Source: Mediterraneibacter catenae (GTDB lineage Bacteria > Bacillota > Clostridia > Lachnospirales > Lachnospiraceae). From it: a stretch of DNA of 50,754 nt. The stretch is from contig NZ_VMSO01000018.1 of assembly GCF_008691045.1 (NCBI RefSeq), forward strand, positions 1 through 50,754, written 5' to 3'. Below the pieces are notes generated by a model. It did not search any database, was not told where the DNA came from, and worked only from the letters and a program-made list of their open reading frames with translations. Shown here piece after piece: positions 18,512-24,618 of the stretch (the first letter of the stretch is position 1; each line of letters opens with the position of its first letter). Made by a program: the position numbers and the translations under genes.

Positions 18512-18632
18512 CGTTACATGGATTCTGGGGGATGAGGTAGAGTGAAGCGGGCACTGCGATGCAGCAGAGACGTATTTCGCGAGATATTCTGCATATAAAA
18601 TATGGGGCTGTCGGGAAATAGATAGTTCCAAA

Positions 18633-18672
18633 CAGGGGCAGGTGTGACTCGCGCGAATCACACCTGCCCCTG
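18633..18672. terminator. 40-nt near-perfect palindrome, strong hairpin
   Basis: CAGGGGCAGGTGTGA (18633-18647) and TCACACCTGCCCCTG (18658-18672) form a perfect 15-bp stem; the ten-base centre contains the palindrome TCGCGCGA. AATTTATTATA follows. It may be a terminator insulating the secreted-protein gene from upstream transcription. Confidence 0.6.
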
Positions 18673-18754
18673 AATTTATTATAAATATAGTTCTTTTTCA
18701 AGGAAAATATGCTGTCTGTAACCCACTATTTACAGCATGTAAACGAAAAAGCAC

Positions 18755-18783
18755 TTGTGGAACCTCGTCTTTTTGTTTAATAT
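18755..18783 (+). promoter_or_regulatory. candidate promoter of the first secreted-protein gene
   Basis: TTGTGG (18755-18760), 17 nt, TAATAT (18778-18783), 38 bases before the start codon. Confidence 0.45.
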
Positions 18784-18821
18784 TACAACAAAAATAATCA
18801 TTATAAGAGGGGGAAATTGAA

Positions 18822-19295
18822 ATGAAGACTTTATCAAAATTTGTTTCTATGCTTTTTGTTCTATTCAGTATTATTCTTTCCAGCAGCACTTCTGTACTAG
18901 CCGCTGAGTATGATTCTGAGGCAGTATACGATATGAATATAGGCGGTACTCAAAATTTTGTTCTTGAAGATTCAAAGGGAAAAGAAATATATATAACTAT
19001 TTTAGAAAATTCTCTTCAAACACGCGCTTTAGAGAATAAGAGTTATAGCATCTCCTTAACTGCTCCCCTTTCATGGACTGCAGGATACAACGTCGTAATC
19101 CGAAATAACCTTATTTCTTCTGTAAATTCGCCGCACTACAAATGTTATACCGGAAAGATTTCTTCTGCTGCTTTAAAAAAGGATTCCTCAAAACAGGCTA
19201 CGTTACGTTTTACTCATACGGTTCTCGGCATAAGCACCCGCGGCGGAGTCCGTACTAACATTGCAGACAATAAATTAAAGGTCAGCAGATTATAA
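18822..19295 (+). CDS. small secreted protein, possibly DUF5626-like
   Basis: A 157-residue protein with a clear signal peptide: MKTLSKFVSMLFVLF, a hydrophobic core and probable cleavage after STSVLAA near residue 28. The mature part is about 129 residues, beta-rich in appearance, with YDMNIGGTQNFVLED near 37, a central SWTAGYNVVIRNNLISS, and RFTHTVLGIS near the end. This pattern reminds me of the uncharacterised DUF5626 family of secreted clostridial proteins, but the match is from memory. AGAGGGGG precedes the ATG. The gene ends three bases before the end of the convergent XRE gene. It is the first gene of the island and visibly A+T-rich. No toxin or bacteriocin motif is seen. Confidence 0.75.
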   Translation: MKTLSKFVSMLFVLFSIILSSSTSVLAAEYDSEAVYDMNIGGTQNFVLEDSKGKEIYITILENSLQTRALENKSYSISLTAPLSWTAGYNVVIRNNLISSVNSPHYKCYTGKISSAALKKDSSKQATLRFTHTVLGISTRGGVRTNIADNKLKVSRL

Positions 19296-19298
19296 GGA

Positions 19299-19760
19299 CT
19301 ACTGGATAGTAACAATCCCAAACTTAAAGAATAAGCTATCCATTATAATATAGCAATTATATATATTAACCAAAAAGCATATCAGACAAAGTATATAAAA
19401 AATTTTAGGGTAGGAATTTTTTCTGGTTTTAACAAAAATGACTGCTGCTGCCGCAATTCCTATAGGAGGTATTAGGGTAGACGCCAGCATGACTGCCACC
19501 GCCAGAAGCATTTCTACCAGTTCTTTAGATACTTTCTCGGTATGGTCAGGTTGCCGCTCTTCCTCTATCGAGTTTCCGACCAGTTCATCTATGGAAACCT
19601 TATAGAGCATGGACAAAGATTTCAGATTATTGATATCCGGACACACGCGGTCATTTTCCCACTTAGAAATAGACTGTCTGGAAATATTCAGCGCTTTTGC
19701 GACATATTCCTGCGACATATTTTTTGATTCGCGTATTTTTTTTAAATTGTTTCCTATCAT
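19299..19760 (-). CDS. XRE-family regulator with membrane helices
   Basis: A 153-residue protein with an N-terminal Cro/CI-type helix-turn-helix (about 5-60: LKKIRESKNMSQEYVAKALN, ISRQSISKWENDR, then LSMLYKVSIDELVG) and two C-terminal hydrophobic segments (about 83-110 and 121-143). Membrane-linked XRE regulators of this form often control neighbouring transporter or secreted-peptide genes. GAGGTAAATT precedes the ATG. It is divergent from the second secreted-protein gene with a shared 162-bp region that contains a 13-bp tandem repeat, and convergent with the first secreted-protein gene. This central position suggests it regulates the island. Confidence 0.88.
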   Translation of the reverse strand: MIGNNLKKIRESKNMSQEYVAKALNISRQSISKWENDRVCPDINNLKSLSMLYKVSIDELVGNSIEEERQPDHTEKVSKELVEMLLAVAVMLASTLIPPIGIAAAAVIFVKTRKNSYPKIFYILCLICFLVNIYNCYIIMDSLFFKFGIVTIQ

Positions 19761-19845
19761 AATTTACCTCGTTTGAGAAAGGACTGATCCAATACACACT
19801 GTTATAGTTTAACATTTTTTCAACAAAAAAGGAACTATTTTCCAG

Positions 19846-19871
19846 ATAATTAAATCTCATAATTAAATCTC
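19846..19871. promoter_or_regulatory. 13-bp tandem repeat in the divergent promoter region
   Basis: ATAATTAAATCTC occurs twice head to tail. The second copy lies where the -35 box of the secreted-protein promoter is expected (TATAAG at 19885-19890 is a plausible -10). It is a good candidate binding site for the divergent XRE regulator. Confidence 0.5.
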
Positions 19872-19922
19872 AAAAATAAGCAGATATAAGGAACAGCATG
19901 TACTTAACGGAGGGAAATAATC

Positions 19923-20348
19923 ATGAAAAGAAAATTATTATCACTATTATTAACCGGAATACTCAGTCTCTCTTTAGTCCTGCCAGCCTCGGCGGCAGAA
20001 AACGAGCCTTCAATCGTTCCATATGCAACAAACGCAAAAACAGTATATACCGATGGCGGAACAAATGGGCGCATCACTATATCATTTCGGGCAACTTGCG
20101 TATTGGTATCATACAGCACTAAGTATTCGTGGACTTCGAGCATGACGCCCGAATCTGGGAAATGGATGGATTCATATTACCAGAAAGGAACTATTACCTT
20201 TTCGGACTATAAAACATATAATTTCTCCACCAGTAATAGCTCGTACTCAAAGTCTGGTGATAAACCTATGCACGGTGGATATTCTCAGATGAACGCCTAT
20301 TCCATCGCTTTTGGAAATGCGTCTCAGAGAATGACTGCAACACTTTAA
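19923..20348 (+). CDS. small secreted protein, unknown family
   Basis: A 141-residue protein with a signal peptide MKRKLLSLLLTGILSLSLV and likely cleavage after PASA near residue 24. The mature part of about 115 residues is very rich in Ser, Thr and Tyr (for example STKYSWTSSMTPESGKW and SDYKTYNFSTSNSSYSKSG), with one cysteine (near residue 60, RATCVLVSY). This points to a small extracellular beta-sandwich protein. I do not recognise the family. It does not match the lactococcin 972 pattern on inspection. A GGAGGG site is nine bases before the ATG. The transporter operon begins 58 bases downstream, so it may be the exported or sensed partner of that operon, or it may simply use Sec. Confidence 0.75.
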   Translation: MKRKLLSLLLTGILSLSLVLPASAAENEPSIVPYATNAKTVYTDGGTNGRITISFRATCVLVSYSTKYSWTSSMTPESGKWMDSYYQKGTITFSDYKTYNFSTSNSSYSKSGDKPMHGGYSQMNAYSIAFGNASQRMTATL

Positions 20349-20406
20349 AATTTATCACACATGCTGTTCCTTATAATCTATAATGAAATAAAGAAAGAGG
20401 CTGCCT

Positions 20407-21444
20407 ATGCAATATAAAAAATTTTTTGCTTTAACTGCTATTGTTATGATTGTTCTGAATGGATGTTCTTCTCAAAAAACAGAAAATCTTTCCGAAATTT
20501 CTTTTGACGGTCTGGACTCTATTGAACGTGAGGAAATAAACTATATGCTGCCGACAAGATTTGCCTCTGACGGAAAGGATATCTTTTTTATCGATTCTCC
20601 AACCGGTATGGTTTACCGGTTTGATCTGAGTACAAAAGAGGCGACTATTAATTGCAACAATCCTGTCTGCAGTCACGACAGCGATTCATGCACCGCCTAT
20701 GCAGAGCGGGATATATCCGGCATCAGACGGGAAAATGATGAAGTCTACCTGTTAGGAAATCAGATTTACAAGATCAGCCGCAATCAAAAGGAAGAAATCG
20801 GAAAAGGACACTACGGAACTTCAAACTCTAAAATTATGTTCGGCGGTTATATTGCCTACCCAGAGGAAGAGAGCATTATCGTCGAAAATATAGAGAGCGG
20901 AAATATCGTACAGCGTTTTGAAGATGTCGTTCCTTATACTCAGGGGAATTTTTATTATAAAGGCGCTCTATGGTATATAACAGAGGATCTTGAATTAGTA
21001 CGTCTGGATATCAAAGCCGGAGAGAAGCGCGTGGTCGAAGAAATCGGCGTCACCCGAGCCAGCGTATACGAAGATTTTATTTATTATATACAGGTAGATC
21101 AGCAGACGGGCGACAATCAGTTGATCCGCTATTCAGAGGGAGAAGATAGTAAAACTGTGGTAGAAGATAATGTATTTTATTACAATATAAAGGGAGATAC
21201 TCTTTACTATACTACGTGGCCTGACAGAGATTTCTATTATCGTCCGCTTTATGAATCTTCCGGTGAAAATGAGGCGGTGCAATTATTCAAAGGTCTTGAT
21301 CTGTTAATTTGGAGCTTTCCTGAATATGACGATCTGCTGGTCAATTTAAGCGAAGATTATTATACTTACTACATATTAGATACCGAAACAAATACGATCG
21401 ACTATGATCATCCCCTTAAAGTCGAACAGGAGTTGACGCAATGA
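20407..21444 (+). CDS. lipoprotein, beta-propeller-like (DUF5050-type)
   Basis: A 345-residue lipoprotein with lipobox IVLNGCSS, giving a lipidated C20, so it sits on the outer face of the membrane. The body has repeated strand-rich units such as ASDGKDIFFIDSPTGMVYRFD, NFYYKGALWYITEDLELVRLD and DFIYYIQVDQQTGDNQLIRY, typical of six-bladed propeller-like DUF5050 proteins. A conserved cysteine-histidine cluster CNNPVCSHDSDSC (about 80-92) is common in lachnospiral lipoproteins of this type. Its stop overlaps the ABC ATPase start (ATGA), so it is co-translated with the transporter. It could be a sensor, substrate receptor or immunity lipoprotein. Function is inferred from context only. Confidence 0.75.
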   Translation: MQYKKFFALTAIVMIVLNGCSSQKTENLSEISFDGLDSIEREEINYMLPTRFASDGKDIFFIDSPTGMVYRFDLSTKEATINCNNPVCSHDSDSCTAYAERDISGIRRENDEVYLLGNQIYKISRNQKEEIGKGHYGTSNSKIMFGGYIAYPEEESIIVENIESGNIVQRFEDVVPYTQGNFYYKGALWYITEDLELVRLDIKAGEKRVVEEIGVTRASVYEDFIYYIQVDQQTGDNQLIRYSEGEDSKTVVEDNVFYYNIKGDTLYYTTWPDRDFYYRPLYESSGENEAVQLFKGLDLLIWSFPEYDDLLVNLSEDYYTYYILDTETNTIDYDHPLKVEQELTQ

Positions 21445-22187
21445 AACTAAAAATTGTCGGCATCACAAAAAAATACCACAATCTAACCGCGCTAGATCAT
21501 ATTGATCTGGAACTCCATAATGGTATATACGGTCTGATCGGACCGAACGGCGCAGGAAAAAGCACGCTGATGAGGCTGCTGGCTGGAGAACTGCGCCCTA
21601 CTTCCGGAAACATTTTCTGGAATGGAAAAGATATTTTTAAACTGGATGAAAAATATAAACGGTACATCGGCTATCTCCCACAGACTTTCGGGTTCTACAA
21701 GGAATTTACCGGATACGAAATGTTATGTTATATCGGACTGCTCAAAAGCAAAGACAATATAAAAAAGATAAGGGCGCAGGCAAAGCAGCTTTTAAATATG
21801 CTTGAGCTTTCCGACAAAGCGGACGCCATGACTGGTAAATACTCGGGCGGTATGAAACAGCGTCTGGGTATAGCTCAGGCGCTTATTGGGAATCCCAGAA
21901 TCCTTATTATGGACGAACCGACTGCCGGATTAGATCCGATGCAGCGTATTTATTTTAAAAATCTTTTGAAAAAATATAGTTCCCAGAAAATTATTATTGT
22001 TTCTACTCATATCATGTCGGACGTTCAGGAGCTTGCAGACCACCTTATATTTCTGAAAAAAGGGCGTGTCGTCTTGGATAAATCAAGGGACGCTGCGCTG
22101 GAAGAAAGCGCAGATTATGAGAACCTATATATGCGGTATTATGCGGAAAATATTCCATCAGGAGAGACGAAACATGGGATTAAATAA
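21441..22187 (+). CDS. ABC transporter ATP-binding protein
   Basis: A 248-residue nucleotide-binding subunit that powers the two following membrane proteins. Walker A is GPNGAGKST (about 34-42), the Q-loop lies in GYLPQTFGFYKEFT, the signature is YSGGMKQRLGIAQAL and Walker B is ILIMDEPTAGLDP, with the H-loop in STHIMSD. The sequence type is that of ABC-2 exporters (NatA/CcmA-like, COG1131). It overlaps the lipoprotein gene by four bases and the first permease gene by 14 bases. The latter ATG at 22174 has GGAGAGA inside the end of this gene. Confidence 0.95.
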   Translation: MKLKIVGITKKYHNLTALDHIDLELHNGIYGLIGPNGAGKSTLMRLLAGELRPTSGNIFWNGKDIFKLDEKYKRYIGYLPQTFGFYKEFTGYEMLCYIGLLKSKDNIKKIRAQAKQLLNMLELSDKADAMTGKYSGGMKQRLGIAQALIGNPRILIMDEPTAGLDPMQRIYFKNLLKKYSSQKIIIVSTHIMSDVQELADHLIFLKKGRVVLDKSRDAALEESADYENLYMRYYAENIPSGETKHGIK

Positions 22188-23373
22188 AGGGATCGGACTT
22201 ATTTTTTATGAATTAAAGTTTTTGATCAGGCAGAAATTTTTACTGGTATTTTTTTGCGCGGCGATCGTCTTGTCGGGCGTATTAGTATATCAGGCGCCTT
22301 CCTCGGTCGATCCTGAAATCTTTTATTCTCTTTCTTCCTATCCCGAAGGAGAACAGAAGGATTTTTTTCTGGAATTAGCCGAAACGCACCCTAAATATGA
22401 CCTTGGGCTCACGCAGCAGGAGCTTTCGGCCAAAATATCAGTTCCCGATCTTGAGAAAAATATGACGATGCGCGACGCATTGACGATCGCGCACAAGTTA
22501 CAGGATATTGAAAATACCAGACAGCAAAGACACGCGGTCTACACAGAGGTAAAAGCGGAAAAGGAAGCGCTGTCCTCTAATAACGGAACGAATTTTGATC
22601 TGCAGAAAATGTCTGTCCTCGAAAAGGCATATGAAGAAGAACCTGAGTTCAGGCTATATGATTTTTCCGGATGGCAAATATATTTTTTAACGATTTCCAG
22701 TATGCAGCCTAATAATTTTTGTTCCGTCATACATATACTGATCATTGTTTCTGCCGGACTGCTCGTATTTCTCAAAGACCGCGAATATCATACCGGCGCT
22801 TATCTCTTTCCCGCTCGGTACGGGCGGAACGGAATGCTGTACGCCGCAAAGCTCGCTTCGATATTTGTTTACGGCGTCGCCCTGCAAATTATTTTAAACG
22901 GACTGTACATCGCTTATCTTAACTGGTATGGACATTTCGACATGAGTCACTGGCTCAGCGATATATGTAATATCCCGTCGTATGCGTTAAGTGAGATCAA
23001 TATGAGTATCCTTTCGCTGATCCTTCTTGATATTTTGCTTAAAGCCTTTCTCAGCATAGGGATCATTCTGTTTGTGCTGCTGTTTGTACGAGTCCTGAAA
23101 CAGTATATACTTTTGCTCATAGGAGCTATCGGGTTATCCGTCGGAATGTACTGGCGGCTGTATCAGCTCTCCTCTTCTGACAGTACCGGAACGCAATGGT
23201 TGGCCAATCCTATGAGCATTTTACATTTTCAAAATTTTCTAAGGTCTGACATAATAGAAGTAGCTGGCGCCGCTTCACAAACCCGTTTGATCTTCGCTAC
23301 CATATGGGGAACTATATTCATTTTTATGCTTATATTATTTTATAAGGTCTGGAAGTGGGGGACATATGAATAA
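22174..23373 (+). CDS. ABC transporter membrane protein 1
   Basis: A 399-residue membrane protein. One helix near residues 18-38 (FLLVFFCAAIVLSGVLVY) is followed by an extracytoplasmic region of about 130 residues rich in Glu, Lys and Gln, then five or so helices from about 180 to the C terminus (for example VIHILIIVSAGLLVFLKD and LLLIGAIGLSVGMYW). This resembles ABC-2-type permeases with a large outer loop between the first two helices. The ATG at 22174 is preceded by GGAGAGA; a longer frame from 22066 lacks such a site. The DREYHTGAYLFPARYGRNGMLYAAKL segment (read in parts) fits the ABC-2 cytoplasmic coupling region. The substrate is unknown. Confidence 0.8.
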   Translation: MGLNKGIGLIFYELKFLIRQKFLLVFFCAAIVLSGVLVYQAPSSVDPEIFYSLSSYPEGEQKDFFLELAETHPKYDLGLTQQELSAKISVPDLEKNMTMRDALTIAHKLQDIENTRQQRHAVYTEVKAEKEALSSNNGTNFDLQKMSVLEKAYEEEPEFRLYDFSGWQIYFLTISSMQPNNFCSVIHILIIVSAGLLVFLKDREYHTGAYLFPARYGRNGMLYAAKLASIFVYGVALQIILNGLYIAYLNWYGHFDMSHWLSDICNIPSYALSEINMSILSLILLDILLKAFLSIGIILFVLLFVRVLKQYILLLIGAIGLSVGMYWRLYQLSSSDSTGTQWLANPMSILHFQNFLRSDIIEVAGAASQTRLIFATIWGTIFIFMLILFYKVWKWGTYE

Positions 23374-24277
23374 ACGCCGTTATATCCTTTTTCAATATGA
23401 ATGTAAGAAATGTTTCACACACCTTGCAATTTTCCTCATTATTCTCTTGATTCCTATAAGGATTGCAGCAGCTTATTTTGAATTCAGGGAATCCAACGAG
23501 GATAAGCTGTACAAAGAAGTTGTAACCGATTATGAGGGTGGCGCTGAACAGGCTGTGATTGCTGAAATAAAAGAGAGATATGAGCAGTACACAAAATTAC
23601 TGTCGGATTTCCCCAATATCCAAATACAATATGCAGAGGGTAAGCTCGATAAGGAAAGCTTTCAGGAACAGCAGGAAGAGTATAAGTATATCAGCACTTA
23701 CCTCAACGCTTGGACGCATTTGCATGATAACGCGCTCCGGTACGAAGTTTCCAGCAAACAGGCTCATTCCTTTTTCTATGAGACTGCCTGGGAAAAGCTT
23801 TTATCCGCTCGGCAGATAGATTATGTATATGTTTTTATGTTTCTGATCCTGCTGATACCTTATTTCTTTCTTGAAGAAACTACGGGTATGTATGCTATCA
23901 TTAACCGTCTGTCCGGATATGCTGACGTGCGGCGCAATAAAATCCTTCTCGGTTCGCTTGCCACCTCGGTTTGTATTTTACTATACGAAATGATTGATAT
24001 TATCGCTGCCGGGCTGCTCTCCGATCTTCCGGCAATAGATGTATTTGTATATAATCTCCCAGAATATTCCGGCATGACTGCTGAAATATCACTGGCAGCG
24101 ATGCTTTTTCTCCGGCTCGCCTGCAAAATAATTGAAAATATCATATTGGTCATTGTCTTACAAATCTTTCAGCGCCTTATAAAGAATAAAATTTTAGTAA
24201 TGTCCGCAATTCTCCTTCTTGGTATTTTGGGAAATTCATGGTTGCTTAAAATCGTGGTCAGCATATGCTCGCTGTAG
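23366..24277 (+). CDS. ABC transporter membrane protein 2
   Basis: A 303-residue membrane protein with the same plan as the preceding gene: a helix near residues 18-37 (FLIILLIPIRIAAAYF), an outer loop of about 110 residues rich in charged residues, then helices from about 150 (VYVFMFLILLIPYFF) to the end, including RRNKILLGSLATSVCILL. The start overlaps the end of permease 1 by eight bases, so the two are made in fixed ratio and probably form a heterodimer. It is the last gene of the lipoprotein-ABC operon and ends 31 bases before the right 310-bp repeat. Confidence 0.78.
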   Translation: MNKRRYILFQYECKKCFTHLAIFLIILLIPIRIAAAYFEFRESNEDKLYKEVVTDYEGGAEQAVIAEIKERYEQYTKLLSDFPNIQIQYAEGKLDKESFQEQQEEYKYISTYLNAWTHLHDNALRYEVSSKQAHSFFYETAWEKLLSARQIDYVYVFMFLILLIPYFFLEETTGMYAIINRLSGYADVRRNKILLGSLATSVCILLYEMIDIIAAGLLSDLPAIDVFVYNLPEYSGMTAEISLAAMLFLRLACKIIENIILVIVLQIFQRLIKNKILVMSAILLLGILGNSWLLKIVVSICSL

Positions 24278-24308
24278 CCGCAATACTATATCTATTATAA
24301 AAGGGGCT

Positions 24309-24618
24309 GTCGGAAAGTTATATGCACTTCTTCAGCCATTCTTTCCAAATAAAAGGAATACTGTACCCTTTTATTCTCAACTGTCTGAGAGAGATAAAAT
24401 CAGTTCCGCCGGGGAATGCTATAGAACAAAACATTAAGTGGGAGCGTTCCGAAAAGCATTTGTTCTGGATGTTAGGCGGTGTCAAATGGAGTCCCGTTGG
24501 ACGAACATTTGATTCCGGCGTTACATCCATTCAAATCTTTGAGGTAGAGCGGAACGGTTTTGTGCTATAGCATTCCCCGGCGGAACGAACGTTTATCTCT
24601 TGAAGAAATATTTATTTT
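24309..24618 (-). repeat. 310-bp long inverted repeat, right copy
   Basis: Reverse complement of 18015-18324 with two differences seen. Its foldback core is 24390-24600. Its outer end includes the TAA stop codon of the activase gene (24612-24614). Its inner end is preceded by GGGGCTGT, so this copy reads GGGGCTGTCGGAAAG (24303-24317), like an insertion-sequence terminus, whereas the left copy diverges right at that point. Confidence 0.92.

Larger units (their letters stand above)
18325..18821. other. gene-poor left end of the island with nested inverted repeats
   Basis: No intact gene is seen. A plus-strand frame from about 18310 to a TAA at 18428-18430 reads TYLVEQSRLPELTENFIVD and EPTGNTSLLREQCI and looks like the C-terminal scrap of a lost gene. 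GAAATACGTCTCTGCTGC (18396-18413) recurs inverted at 18561-18578. CGGAACGTTCCG near 18432-18443 is palindromic. GGGGCTGTCGG at 18604-18614 also occurs at 24303-24313 and resembles the ends of some insertion sequences. A terminator and a 40-nt palindrome are listed separately. Confidence 0.6.
18015..24618. mobile_element. accessory island bounded by long inverted repeats
   Basis: The two 310-bp inverted copies enclose about 6.0 kb with two small secreted proteins, a membrane-linked XRE regulator, a lipoprotein and a three-part ABC transporter. The interior is visibly more A+T-rich than the flanks. No transposase or recombinase gene is present, so the unit is either a non-autonomous transposon-like cassette, a segment trapped between two copies of a small element, or a segment that can invert by homologous recombination between the repeats. 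Both repeat outer edges coincide with stop codons of flanking genes, which leaves those genes intact. Confidence 0.7.

Noticed and set aside
19923..20348. Second secreted protein as a lactococcin 972-type bacteriocin
   Set aside because: The transporter context is suggestive, but the mature sequence does not show the expected family pattern on inspection.
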